A stretch of DNA of 43,717 nt from Neoconidiobolus thromboides FSU 785 (taxonomy: Eukaryota > Entomophthoromycota > Entomophthoromycetes > Entomophthorales > Neoconidiobolaceae). The DNA lies in contig MU626425.1 of assembly GCA_025603075.1 (NCBI GenBank), forward strand, positions 1-43,717. Direction: 5' to 3'. The notes under the pieces are model-generated. The model searched no databases, was not told the origin of the DNA, and saw nothing but the letters and a program-made list of their open reading frames with translations. Below, in pieces: positions 1 to 12,188 of the stretch (its first letter is position 1; the number at the start of each line of letters is the position of its first letter). Both the position numbers and the translations under genes were made by a program.

Positions 1-29
1 CTTAAATTATAGTAATTGACTTTTATTAG

Positions 30-400
30 CCCGAGTATTTTTAAAAGATTCACCAGTTATTATACTTGATGAAGCTACTTCATCATTGGATAAGTAACTA
101 ACATAAGATCTTTAATTTCTTAGTTAACCTTATTATTTTAGTATCACAGAGAACCTTTTGCAAAAAGCTTTAAAGAATCTCTCAAGAGAAAAGAAAACTA
201 TGGTCATTATTGCACATAGACTAACAACCATAAAACATGCTGATTGTATTATATGGTAACTAAATTACTTTAATTTGATAAGCATGACTAAAATAGGATC
301 TAGTTTGAAGGATGGTAAAATCCATGAACAAGGCACACATGACGATCTTTTAAAGCTTAAAGGGGAGTACTATAAGCTTTGGAGTAACCATAAAAAATAA
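30..400 (+). CDS. ABC transporter, B subfamily, C-terminal part (5' end outside window)
   Basis: Partial gene; exons 30-93, 142-255 and 304-400, all joined in phase. The first visible exon holds the Walker B strand and D-loop (VIILDEATSSLD), the second the H-loop (VIIAHRLTTIKHAD) and the third the usual C-terminal tail (LKDGKIHEQGTHDDLLK), ending at TAA 398-400. This is the end of a nucleotide-binding domain that binds and hydrolyses ATP to drive membrane export. The motif spelling fits the ABCB half/full exporters (Atm1, HMT1, MDR types). The membrane domain and signature motif lie before the window, so substrate and organelle cannot be told. The residues after the D-loop (NITENLLQKAL) are slightly unusual. 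The introns are short and the second has a CATGACTAAA branch site. Confidence 0.85.
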
Positions 401-1291
401 GAAATAAAATTTTCTATATGGAGGTGTTTTTTTGACTTCATTATTTTTTCCATTTTTTAAGCACTATTTGAATGGAAAATTTGTTAGTAAAATTTTTAAA
501 CACACAACACATTCCCATATGATAGTATTGATAATACTATATTAACATTATGGAAATTTTATAGATGCAATATGGCACTAAAGGATTGATAAGATCTAAC
601 ATTTCATAAAAGCAAAGAAAAAGAGGGTTTCAAAGTTAAGTATTTCATTACAAACAATAAAAATATTATTTATTGAATTTTATTTGTATAACAAAATTTA
701 TTTGGATAGTATCTTATTAGCAGTCATATAAAGTATATTATCAAAACAAACAAAAGACCCATCAAGGTTATAAAAATTATTTCTTATTTTTAATATAAAT
801 ATTCAAAATACTTGGGTAAATTTTGACAAGTTTTTCAGCATTAAAACTTGACATTATATGTTACCAAAAGAAAAAATATAGATAGTATTATTTTTATTAG
901 CCTTTCTGTCATTCTTTTTTTACTATACTTTAGCATTCCAAGAGTGTTTTTCCTACACAACTTGTACTCTTAAACCTTGAAGACACAAAATAGCTCAAGT
1001 ATTTTATCCCTGAAAGCCATAGTAAAGTAATGACATGTATTTTTGGAGCTATAAATATTTATAGCTTTAAAGTGATTTTTGTTTCTAGCATAGCAAAGAA
1101 TTGTTAATACTATCTCCTGCTTCAAATATACTTTAACTTATATTTTCTAACCATTTTTTATACAAACATGAAAATTTCATCTTATTAAATTTTGATTGGG
1201 TTTCTAATTTTGATCATTTACTTAATTTACTCAAATATTGATTTAAAACTTTGAGACTTCTAAACCTTTTAGATAAAAGAAGCCATATAAA
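401..1291. other. intergenic, A+T-rich, with one short inverted-repeat element
   Basis: This stretch separates the ABC gene from the polymerase subunit gene. It contains one copy of the roughly 100-bp repeat (419-517). The rest is A+T-rich with no open frame or RNA fold I can support. The last 150 bases must include the promoter of the polymerase gene, but no TATA box stands out. Confidence 0.6.
419..517 (+). mobile_element. TA-flanked short TIR element, copy 1
   Basis: A 99-bp copy between TA dinucleotides (417-418 and 518-519). The ends are imperfect inverted repeats (TGGAGGTGTTTTTTTG at the left, a CATTCCCA end at the right) around the shared core CCATTTTTTAAGCACTATTT. It has no coding capacity. 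It belongs to the 17-copy family described in the findings. Confidence 0.85.
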
Positions 1292-2931
1292 ATGATGGCC
1301 AAATCCAAACTGGAAGACAAAGAATTCAATGTTGAAGACGAAAGGTTCAAAATCAAACGATATGATTACACGCCCCAATATTGTCACTATTATCAGGCGA
1401 GACTTTATGCTTTAAAAGAGAGAGTGGATCATGTGGTACAACAAGAATGTAAACAAAGAGGTAAGTTTTTTATTTATTCATTTTTATTTTAAAAATCTGT
1501 GTTTAGGTTTAATTTACTGTTCAATTTCAAACCTCGTTGATGATGAGCTATGTTTTATTAGTGGCATTGTTTTTGTTAATTTGAAAAAAAGACCGAGCAT
1601 TGTACAAGAGGCAAAAGAAAAGGTATATATATAAATAAAGTTTACAATAGTTATATTTATTTTTTTGTAATTCAGCTTTGGGTAGTTGAAGAAGAAAAAG
1701 TAGATTATTATTATAGTGAGGAAGATGAAATTTACATCGAAGATTTTACAAGTAGGCTTCAATTAGTAAATGTTAGTATTCCTTTGATTACAGGTAACAG
1801 TTTAAACTATAAAGTTTCCATGGTGTCTATAATATATTATATGATATAGGTAGTGTTTGTGCTGTCATTGGTAAAAAGATACATGGCGGTAAATTTCATG
1901 TAGATGAAGTTTACTTTCCTGAGCAGTTAAAACAAAAATATTTATTGAAAGATATTGGTAATTTAGTTATGTTTCGTTAAAAAAACGCTAACTTATTTAC
2001 TAGATTCCAGTAATAATAATGAGAAACAATACATTGGATTTATTTCTGGATTAGAAATTGATCAAAATGGGATTTCTAACAACTTAATGTTGCTAAAAGA
2101 ATATCTTATGGGCTTTTACGAATCTGATGGGGTAAGAGTTATAAGCTAAAAGAGTAAAAATAAATAATAACAATGAGAATAGATAGCTAAAGATATAATT
2201 CAATTAATAATAGCTGGAAATACATTTGGGGATGATTGTAATCTAAAGGTACTAGGAAATAATTACACATCATAGACTACTACAATATTTTTAGAAAACA
2301 AGGTTAATAATGAATAGATACTTTAAAGACTTAAGTCATAGTTTACCTATACATTTAATGAGTGGAGAAAAAGATATCAGTACTTTTATTTCATTACCTC
2401 AACAACCCCTTCATAGAAGTTTGTTTTATGATACAGATAAAACTAAGTTCAAAACAGTACCCAATCCATATAATTATAATGTTCATAACTTAAAGTAAGT
2501 AATAACTGATGTTGTATAATATCCAAATATAATATTATTGGTAGTATATTAGGTAGCAGTGGAATTAATGATGAGGCAATTCAAAAGAATAGCGATAAAT
2601 TTGATCAAATCGAAGCATTAAATTATTGTTTAAAAGTCCATAATTTGTTTCCTAATGCCCCTGATACGTCATCTACCTATCCATTTAATGATGTGGATCC
2701 TTTTATTATTGACGAGTTACCGCATATACTTTTTACTGCAAATCATCCAACTTTTGAAACAAAATTAATTCATCGTAAGTCACTTCAATAATAATTAAAA
2801 CCTATTGAACTTTTTATTTAGAAAATGGCCAAAAAACTCGCCTAATGACAATACCCAAGTTTAAAGATAATCCAAGCTTAATTTTGATTGAAGTGAACAC
2901 ACTAGATTATCATGTAATAAATTTTGCATAA
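1292..2931 (+). CDS. POLD2/cdc1: DNA polymerase delta small (B) subunit
   Basis: Nine exons: 1292-1460, 1507-1622, 1676-1793, 1850-1957, 2004-2131, 2183-2248, 2295-2494, 2545-2774 and 2822-2931. All joins are in phase and give 414 residues. The product is the regulatory subunit of the lagging-strand replicative polymerase and bridges the catalytic subunit to the accessory subunit in the nucleus. Recognition rests on the family order: the QYCHYYQARL start of the OB region, the FISGLE and LIIAGNTFGDD strands of the inactive phosphoesterase fold, MSGEKD with LPQQPLHRSLF, NILGSSG, and the NAPDTSSTYPF and DPFIIDELPHILFTANHP blocks near the C-terminus. It is somewhat shorter than the roughly 460-490 residues usual in yeasts and animals. 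Two adjacent ATGs occur at 1292 and 1295, and the first is used here. The stop lies 45 bp from the stop of the convergent RPN11 gene. Confidence 0.92.
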
Positions 2932-2976
2932 ATAAATTAATAAAAATAGAATGTTTGATTTTAAACTTTACTTTAT

Positions 2977-4161
<1,185 letters not shown>

Positions 4162-4335
4162 TTTCTTAGTTTATAGTAATAAAAGTAGTTAAGCAAATCT
4201 AAGCTAAAGTTTAAGCTTATGAAATTAAAAATGACTTACGTCAGCTAAACCAATCATTTTTAAGTTTGAAACTTTATAACTTTAATTTATTTTATTAATA
4301 TCACTAATACTTTACAAATAATAAGAGATAACAGT
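4162..4335. promoter_or_regulatory. shared promoter of RPN11 and the NIF3 gene, with a probable RPN11 leader intron
   Basis: The two start codons are divergent and only 174 bp apart. On the minus strand a consensus donor (GTAAGT beginning at 4239) and an acceptor ending at 4165, with a TTAAC-like branch site, make a likely 75-nt leader intron in RPN11. That leaves roughly 80 bp as the bidirectional promoter. No TATA box or named operator is recognisable. Confidence 0.55.
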
Positions 4336-5476
4336 ATGCAGCGTAACAATTTCCTAACAAAAGTCGTCCAGTGCATGGAAAAGATAGCACCTTTATCCTT
4401 GGCTGAAAAAAGTTGGGACAACGTTGGATTACTATTAGGTAAAAAGAGAACCGAATCTTGCAAAGGAATGATTAATTAAATATAATAGAGTCTCCAGCAA
4501 ATAGTAACAGAAAACTAAATAAGGTATTTCTGACTATTGATCTTACGACCCAAACTTTAAAGGAAGCGATCGAACAACAAACTGATGTCATCATTGCTTA
4601 TCATCCACCTATCTTTAAAGGGCTTAAAAGATTAACTTTTGACGATGTTAAACAAAAAATTGTTATTGAGTCAATTTCAAATAACATTTCAATCTATTCA
4701 CCACATACCGCTGCTGATAACTGTTTATTTGGTGGTAAGCTGGTATTGCATATTTTGATATAAAACCTAAATGGTTTAGTTAATGATTGGATCTCAGACG
4801 CATTTAAAAATAAAATGGAGTGTTTTCCTATTAATCCAGCAAATGAAGTCAGTGAAGGTAAATGATTTATTTTTATACTTTGACTTAAGTTAATATATTT
4901 TAAATAGCACAAGAAGGCTCAGGCTCAGGGAGAATAGTAAAATTAAAAGAAAAAGAAAGTTTTAATAGCATATTAAATCAGGTTAAAACTCACTTTAACT
5001 TAAATAATAGTAATTTTGATTTAACATACTTTGCTTTTTTTAATTGTTTTATAAGTAAGGGTAGCTAAATCTTTTCATCACCAATCAGATAGTACTCAGC
5101 CAGACATTACTTCGATAGCTATTTGTGCCGGATCAGGTATACATTATTATTTATAATCGAAAATAGTTTAATTAAGGATAAAGGTTCCTCGTTATTACTC
5201 GGTGTGGATGCAGATATTTATTTAACTGGAGAAATGAGTCATCATGATTTATTAGCTTGTGTTGAAGCTGGAAAATCAGTTATTTTAGGTAAATAGTAAT
5301 AAAGTTATTTAATATAAAATTAGAACTTTTATTCAGGGGAGCACTCGAACTCGGAAAGGGGGTATTTATCAAATTATTTAAAGCCCAAATTGGAAAAGGA
5401 GCTAAATAGTTTGAACTTAGATAATGTTGAAGTTATAGTTTCTAAATTAGATAAAGACCCTGTTTCTATTGAATAA
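4336..5476 (+). CDS. NIF3-family (NGG1-interacting factor 3-like) protein
   Basis: Seven exons: 4336-4438, 4489-4734, 4780-4857, 4908-5009, 5056-5136, 5184-5288 and 5337-5476. All are in phase and give 284 residues. Family landmarks appear in order: IAPLSLAEKSWDNVGLLL at the start, YHPPIFKGLKRL with metal-ligand His73, HTAADN (His107, Asp111), GGVNDW, GSGRIVKL, RVAKSFHHQ and the closing GEHSNSERGYL with its His and Glu. NIF3 proteins are widespread dinuclear-metal proteins resembling GTP cyclohydrolase I type 2; their reaction in fungi is not settled. All six introns are phase 1 and 45-50 nt long. The gene is intact and is an ordinary housekeeping member of the family. Confidence 0.92.
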
Positions 5477-5622
5477 TGTAATGTGTACCATTTCATTTCA
5501 ATTACTTATATAAAAATAAATAAAGTTAAAATCAAAGATTTATTATTACAATATTTATTTAGAAAAATTAAAAACGATTAGTAACTATTAAAGAGAAAAA
5601 AAGAAATGAAAGCAAAAGTAAG

Positions 5623-6264
5623 CTAATGTTGAGTATTGAAATAGTTATTCAAAAGAGTATAAGCTATCTCTAAATAGTACTTATTTGTATCCGTTAGTGA
5701 AGATTGAATAGATTGTAGGCTAAAATAATGAAATAGATAGTTTATATGGCTAAAGTATAAATTAGACTTAGCGCAATGCTCGGATTTAAAATAGCTATTG
5801 ACTGTAACAAATGAGACTACTAATAATGTAAAGTTATAAACTGGTGATTCCATGTTTTGTTTGAGAAATTCAATATCAGTTTCTGATAGTATTATGTTAC
5901 TACTATTACTTAGTTTTGCAGAATATAAGTCAATTATAGTCAAATCTTCTTTATCAAAGTTATAAAGTAACGTATTGTCATTAATATAGTTTACGGGTAC
6001 ATTAGATGAAATGGAAATGGTGGAAGTAGCTATGCTTAAATGATTACTATAAGTCAATTTAGCATCATCACTTAATAATTGGTTAAGACTAGTGGCTTTA
6101 TTGTAAGGGGAGGTGACAACAACAGAAGAAACTTCAGATCTTGGAGAAGATACTTGGGAAACAAGTTCAATATTATCTTCCAATAAAGAATATAAATCAC
6201 AATTTATATTGCTTTTGTCAATATTGTTATTTGATTGATAATGACTATAGAGACTTTGAAACAT
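5623..6264 (-). CDS. unknown protein, family A/B/C, copy A (213 aa)
   Basis: An intronless gene coding for 213 residues. I do not recognise the family. The N-terminal third has a CDLYSLLED-IELVS block followed by a Ser/Pro/Glu stretch (SSPRSE). A second short block (LNQLLSDDAK) precedes LYNFDKEDL. The last 110 residues are predicted helical and rich in Tyr, Phe and Ser. There is no signal peptide, membrane span or metal-binding cluster. Helix spacing in the C-terminus loosely recalls the middle region of fungal Zn2Cys6 transcription factors, but the zinc cluster is absent and I put little weight on this. Bases 5682-5934, encoding most of the C-terminal part, are identical to copy B, whereas the rest has diverged. 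About 190 bp upstream is an AATTCCGCAAA motif shared with copy B. Confidence 0.75.
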   Translation of the reverse strand: MFQSLYSHYQSNNNIDKSNINCDLYSLLEDNIELVSQVSSPRSEVSSVVVTSPYNKATSLNQLLSDDAKLTYSNHLSIATSTISISSNVPVNYINDNTLLYNFDKEDLTIIDLYSAKLSNSSNIILSETDIEFLKQNMESPVYNFTLLVVSFVTVNSYFKSEHCAKSNLYFSHINYLFHYFSLQSIQSSLTDTNKYYLEIAYTLLNNYFNTQH

Positions 6265-7065
6265 TAGTAATAGGAATAGGTTTATATCTTTGTTTTGTAT
6301 TTCATAATTTTACTTCTTTTTTATCTTTATATATTTTGCTATAATTTTAAATTTCTTGGCTGATCGAGTTTTAGTAACAATCATGTATTGTTCTTATTAA
6401 TTTTTCCACAAGTGGACAGATTGTATTTCTACATAAAATCCAGGAAATACAAATTCCGCAAAATCACTTTTATTTATGGTTTTTACAAAACAATTAATTT
6501 CATTTTAAATGAATTAGCGATTTCTTGGCTAGATTTGTTGCTCATTAGAATGCAACCAATAAAATTGCTTTTGGCATAGTTCACAATTTATTTCAATATA
6601 CTTTACTTTTATTACAAATCTATTAATGACTTAGACACATTTATAACTATAATACAAGCTTAGTTATCAAATGAAAAGAATAAACTTAACTAAAAATAGA
6701 GGAATTTGTTATTTAAACATTAGCTTTGTATTTCCAATATAATTTTAATTAAAAGTTATTGATTATTTCTTTAAAAATGAAGTGGCAGTATTTTTTACAT
6801 TTCTATATTTGGTTAACTTAATCTAATTGTTCGTGATAGGTTCTTATATTTCAAATAATGGGTTTTTTTTTTGCGCATCTTGAGGAAATTAGAAACTAGA
6901 AGTTTTTTGAAAAAACTATTGAGCTCAGTTTCTATATAAACCCTTTTTATAATTGAAATTGCTCTAAGGAGGATAATTATCTATATGGTTAAGTTTGATT
7001 AAACTTAAATTCACGACTTTATTTTAATGATTTATACTAATTGTATTTTTTAATGTGATTAACTA

Positions 7066-7165
7066 ATGGGAATGTTTTTTTTGGTTTCATTACTCTTTCC
7101 ATTTTTAAGCGCTATTTGAGCGGAAAATTTGTTAGTAAAATTCTTAAACACAAAAATACATCCCC
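7066..7165 (+). mobile_element. TA-flanked short TIR element, copy 2
   Basis: About 100 bp between TA pairs (7064-7065, 7166-7167). The left end is GGGAATGTTTTTTTTGG and the right end a CATCCCC complement, with the shared AAGCGCTATTTGAG core. Confidence 0.85.
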
Positions 7166-7379
7166 TAATACTACAAAAAACTTTAAGTTCAGTATAGGAT
7201 GGTATTACTGATATAATACTTTAACGTTCCGTTATGTACTCAACGTTTAATGATTCAAAACAATTTGAAAGAGTTTGTGATACGGTTTATAAATACAGAT
7301 CAAGCTATAAAATAGAATAAGCGATCCTTTCTTGATAATAAAATGTCATTATGTAGTTTTTGAAAACTTCCTTAACATA

Positions 7380-7478
7380 TGCGGATGTGTTTTTGTGTTC
7401 AAGAACTTTACTAGCAATTTTTCCGCCCAAATAGTGCTTAAAAGATGGAAAAAGTCATGAAGCCAAAAAAATATCCCA
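7380..7478 (-). mobile_element. TA-flanked short TIR element, copy 3
   Basis: A 99-bp copy in reverse orientation, flanked by TA on both sides (7378-7379, 7479-7480). The core reads AAATAGTGCTTAAAAGATGG, the complement of copy 1. Confidence 0.85.
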
Positions 7479-8427
7479 TATATTCTTCCATTTACTTATT
7501 ATTTTTGTGTTGACCATTAATCTTTTATGATATTTACTCTGAATTATTCATTTCTCGTTGCGCAGATCAACAATAAGTATATAATGGTTACGAACCTCCA
7601 ATTTTAAAATAGGCTGTTAAAATATTTCAACTTTGAGTAATGAGAGTTCATAAAATGGAGCCGTTTAAGTACACCGAACTTTAAACAAATAGTAATACAT
7701 GCCTATATAGACGCATACAGAACATATAAGCTTGGTTTAATTATTGAGGAATGGAGATAGATTTCTGAAAGTTGCAATAAAATAAATCAGTGCTCAGAGT
7801 AATTTTTTATCAATTATAGTAAGAACAATGTATATTATTTTGTTTTAGTCCTACTTCTAACAAAATTAGGTAACGGACAACATAATAGAAACTTTGTCAA
7901 TTACTCTCTAACTATTTTAAAATATTCTCGTAACACCATCATATCCTTATTACATTTATATAGAAAGGAATGGTTAGGTCATATATCAATCCACAATTTG
8001 TAATTGAGAAGCTACAACATTTATAATGGTGTGAATATTGATAATAATGCTTTTATAAAAACTTAACTTTAGTCCCAATCTCATTAGCTGCTATGAAATT
8101 GAATAATAGTGTTTAAGTAGTTCCTTAAAATAATTATATATTACATGATGTTGAATTTTTTTTCAATAGCATTAAAGTTAATTTAACGTAACATTGGGAG
8201 TACTTTTTTTTATAGTTCTATAATACACAACGGATCAAAAAATCTGAACATGAAAAATTGTTTAGCTATAATAGCCATATGCTATAGACAATAATAAACT
8301 ATATAATAAAATAGATAAAAAAGGGAAATGATAATTGTAAAATTTACGTTTTCTTTAAAGTATTTACTAACGAACAAAAATGATTTGTATAAACTCCAAA
8401 GTAAAAAAGATAAATAAAATAACTAAA

Positions 8428-9066
8428 TTAGCATTGTTCGTTAAAGTAAATACTCAGAAGCATATAGGCCCTATTTAAATAGTATCTATTTGTATCCGTT
8501 AGTGAAGATTGAATAGATTGTAGGCTAAAATAATGAAATAGATAGTTTATATGGCTAAAGTATAAATTAGACTTAGCGCAATGCTCGGATTTAAAATAGC
8601 TATTGACTGTAACAAATGAGACTACTAATAATGTAAAGTTATAAACTGGTGATTCCATGTTTTGTTTGAGAAATTCAATATCAGTTTCTGATAGTATTAT
8701 GTTACTACTATTACTTAGTTTTGCAGAATATAAGTCAATAGCTTGTAAGTCTTTTTTATGAAAAGAAAAAAGCAAATTATTCTCGCTATAGCCAACAGGA
8801 ACATTTGGTGAAACAGTGATAGTTGAAGTAGTTATGCTTAAATAATCATCATAAATTGATTTAGCATTATTACTTAATAATTGGCTAAAATTCGGATAGG
8901 TAGTATCTAGATGACAGTTAATAAAAGTAGGGGAAGTTTCTGAAACTTGGGGAGAGTTTTTAGAAACAAGTTCTATTTTATCTTCTAATAAGGAATATAA
9001 ATCACAATTTATATTGTTCTGGTTATTACTATTTATTTGAAAATAGTTAGATGGGATTCGACACAT
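8428..9066 (-). CDS. unknown protein, family A/B/C, copy B (212 aa)
   Basis: An intronless paralogue of the gene at 5623-6264, in the same orientation and about 2.2 kb away. It keeps the CDLYSLLED-IELVS block near residue 20, a LSQLLSNNAK block near 60 and the long helical C-terminus. Bases 8487-8739 are identical to 5682-5934 with abrupt edges, while the N-terminal 105 residues share only short blocks with copy A. That mosaic is what gene conversion leaves. The promoter side also shares the AATTCCGCAAA motif (about 9270-9280). Function is unknown. The reading frame is intact, so the gene is probably expressed. Confidence 0.75.
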   Translation of the reverse strand: MCRIPSNYFQINSNNQNNINCDLYSLLEDKIELVSKNSPQVSETSPTFINCHLDTTYPNFSQLLSNNAKSIYDDYLSITTSTITVSPNVPVGYSENNLLFSFHKKDLQAIDLYSAKLSNSSNIILSETDIEFLKQNMESPVYNFTLLVVSFVTVNSYFKSEHCAKSNLYFSHINYLFHYFSLQSIQSSLTDTNRYYLNRAYMLLSIYFNEQC

Positions 9067-10651
9067 TTGTGGCTATAGGATTAGATTTGAGTTTATATCT
9101 AATTCTATTTCTTTAATTGGCGCTATTAGTCCCTTTGTCTTTATATATACTGTATCTCTGATTTCCTTGGTATTGAATTTTCTTCAGTAACAATTCTATA
9201 TGGTTCTTTTAAAATTTGACACCAATAATTAAAATGCGCTATTTATATAAAGTTCTCAAGGAAACATAAATTCCGCAAATTATTTTTTTGGACAAATGCT
9301 TAAATTAATTTGTTTCTTGTTTTAATTATTAGTTTCTCGGCAAATATAGCTTTAAATAACTTTTTATCTGTGCTACAATGTTATGATAAATAAATTTAGA
9401 TATTGAATTAATTTGATCATGATAGTAGCAATGCTTGATTTTTTACTATTATGATCTGAATTAAGCTTATGTTATCTTCGTTAAATCTCAGCTATCGATT
9501 AAAAATTTTGCTCTCATTTTTAGCTTTATAAACTATATCTCATAATAAACTAACTATATAGTTTGTAGATGGAAAGTCTATTGTTAGATCTTTTTTTTAC
9601 AAAACAGTTGAAAAAATTAATTTAAAATTAAATTTTTACTTTAGAAAAAGCAAAATGAAGCATATCTTTAATAAAATCTACAAGTTTAATAAATAAGTGC
9701 TGTTTTAAGTACACACTTCTAACAAAAAATATGGAAATAGTTTTATTTATTAATCTATTAACTGTTTTTTCAAAAAATTGCAAAGTTCCTGATAAACTTT
9801 TGTAAAATACGTAAGCATCATAAGCAGTTTATATAAAAATCAAGTAGTAAATATGCAAAAAAACTATCATTAGAAATAAAAATCAAATTGGAATAGAAAT
9901 TACTGCTTTTATTGCAGCTAAATATAAGTAGCTATTTTTTTGCTTAAATATACTATTATATTGCAAGATTTTACTATAGTAATATATAATATATCGTTAT
10001 TATGCTATTAAAAAACTAATAATTTATATTGAAATTTATAATACCAAACTAAAAAATTATTTACAATTATAATTTGGTGCGCTATCATTTTAATTATTGT
10101 TTTTATTGTTGACATTAGCCTTTTGTTTTTATATTAATAATATAAAGTTATTATTTACTAAAATATATTAAAATAAAAAGTTAATAAAAAAAACCCAATT
10201 TCATAAAATGTGGCAAAAATATCAACTTTAACTTTTAGAGGCTTTTTACCAAAACTTTAGGCCTATCTTTTAAAACTTTTTTTCAATTCAAGACAAACTA
10301 ACCAGTTGTACTCAAAGCAAGCTATTTGAAATTATTTGCTTTTTTACTTGATTTCAAAGCTACTTAGCGTTTTTCAGTAAAATTTCAAAAACTTACACTA
10401 CACAAAAATGGTCAAAAAAGCGAGTTGGTAAACTTCATCCTTAATTTTAACTAAACCTTTAAACTTACTCGTTCTCATCTATTTATAAGTTTTATTTTCA
10501 GTAGCTATGACTCGTGCCTCATAACTCCTTTCCTTTTCATGGTAATTTCCTTGTAAACTCCTATTTTATTTCTAAAACACCCTACAAGTATATTAAAAAA
10601 TTAACATAATACAATTATACTATAACAAATATTAAAAATTAAAAAACAAAT
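9067..10651. other. intergenic, no feature seen beyond the copy B promoter
   Basis: The first 300 bases match the promoter side of copy A in scattered blocks. The remainder is extremely A+T-rich and I find no gene, repeat copy or RNA gene in it. Confidence 0.5.
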
Positions 10652-11296
10652 TTATTCAATAGTATTGAAATAATAATTAAGTAACTTGTAAGCGATTTCT
10701 AGATAGTATTTATGAGTATAAGTCAAGGAGATTTGTAATGAAGGAAAGCTCAAATAATTCGTTAAATTCAAAATATAACCAAAATGTAAAGATGATTTTT
10801 GAGTATAACCTGGTTTAAAGAGTTGATTCCTTACGAAGAAAGCTATTATTAGTAGGGTAAAATTATAAGCTGGAATATGTAAATTTTGCTTTAAAAACAT
10901 TACATCTTCTTCACTCAACTTTATATTCAAATTAAAGTTAAGTGTTTGAAATAACTCGACCAATACCAAATCTTCTTTATCGAAATTGTACAATACTTCC
11001 AATTTAGTATCATTTTTACTACAAACATTGGACGGTATTTTATATTGCAATTGCGGCATACTCACTAGGTTTCTGTATTCTTCTTTAGCTTCATCACTTA
11101 GTAATTGGCTCAATCTTTTAGTTGGATGGTTATAGTGTGGATGAAATTGGTCACTGAATACACTCTCTGAACGGGGGGATGAATTTGGAGAAATGAGCTC
11201 GATTTGATCTTTTAGTAAATAATATAATGATGATTCGGAAGTAATTTTTTGTTGCGAAGGGTTTCTTTTAGCATCGTAATAACCAACACCCTCCAT
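10652..11296 (-). CDS. unknown protein, family A/B/C, copy C (214 aa)
   Basis: The third and most diverged intronless member. Conserved blocks: SLYYLLKDQIELIS with SSPRSE near residues 24-45, RLSQLLSDEAK near 60, LYNFDKEDLVLVELF near 100, and the C-terminal FLKQN, YNFTLL, LTYTHKYYLEIAY and LLNYYFN segments. These four places therefore mark the family's constrained positions. C shows no identical tract with A or B, so conversion has not reached it, or not recently. No membrane or secretion signal is visible. Three paralogues in the same orientation within 5.7 kb suggest tandem duplication. Function is unknown. Confidence 0.75.
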   Translation of the reverse strand: MEGVGYYDAKRNPSQQKITSESSLYYLLKDQIELISPNSSPRSESVFSDQFHPHYNHPTKRLSQLLSDEAKEEYRNLVSMPQLQYKIPSNVCSKNDTKLEVLYNFDKEDLVLVELFQTLNFNLNIKLSEEDVMFLKQNLHIPAYNFTLLIIAFFVRNQLFKPGYTQKSSLHFGYILNLTNYLSFPSLQISLTYTHKYYLEIAYKLLNYYFNTIE

Positions 11297-12092
11297 TTTG
11301 TTTTGTAATGTTTATAAGATATTTTTATGACTAAAGGGTAAACTTAGCTATTTATACTTATGCTAGTCTCATAGAATGAAGTTATTTTTGTAGCTCAGGT
11401 AAATAATTTATGATTATTATAAATTTAGAAATCGCGATTACTTAATAGACTTAAGTATTGCTACATATGGTCATTAATTTTTAACAAGATTATAAACATT
11501 TTCAATTTGTGTAATCTAGGTCAATTAACCAGTTATAAACGGATAATGCTATTTTTAGGCTTTTTATTCCTAACTAATTTTTAATTTAACAAGAATTTCC
11601 ACCAAAGTTACTCTGATAACTTGTATGGTCAATTAATCCTACATCTAATTGTTTTTATTATAAAATGCAATGCTTTGAAGGTGGCTTTTAGTGCAATGAT
11701 CACTATACTGCTACGCTTCTATATCAACATAACGAATATCATTTTTTAGCATATTTAAAATAAATATAGGTGTTATTAGAACACTAATTTTCCGACAAAT
11801 TTTTATCAAAAAGGGGATTGTATAGTAAGTTTCGGGTCTTTAGATTATTTGAGGAGTTTCCACCATCCATTGTTTTAAATTTAAGGAGTTTCCCTCGTGG
11901 TGGGCATCCATCCAGCTTACTGAGGCTTATGATTCTAAATTGTGCTGAAATACTTATTCACTATTAGTTAGAGTGTGTAACATTTATAATAACATTAATT
12001 AATTACCATAAAGCTAAGAATAAAAGTTTAAAGTATACAAATTTGGAAAATAGACTTTAATTTGATGATTTTCATTATTGTCAATATATACG

Positions 12093-12188
12093 TAGATGTA
12101 TCTTTTTGTTTAGAAATTTTGATAACAACCTTTCCGCTCAGATAGCATTTAAAAAATGGAAAAAATAATGAAACAAAGAAAACCTCCA
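12093..12188 (-). mobile_element. short TIR element, copy 4 (degraded)
   Basis: A reverse-orientation copy whose left end is worn (GATGTATCTTTTTG); the right end is a CCTCCA-TA. The core AGATAGCATTTAAAAAATGG is recognisable. Left boundary uncertain by a few bases. Confidence 0.7.

Larger units (their letters stand above)
6265..8427. other. intergenic, two short TIR elements
   Basis: The first 350 bases after 6265 are the promoter side of copy A and resemble the matching region of copy B, including a CTTTATATAT stretch and AATTCCGCAAA near 6452. Two inverted-repeat elements follow at 7066-7165 and 7380-7478, in opposite orientation. I see no gene; short frames at 6141-6344 and 6388-6579 have no conserved features. 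Confidence 0.6.

Noticed and set aside
11850-11935. G+C-richer patch with repeated GGAGTTTCC, considered as a small RNA gene
   Set aside because: No snRNA, snoRNA box pair or stable named fold could be assigned.
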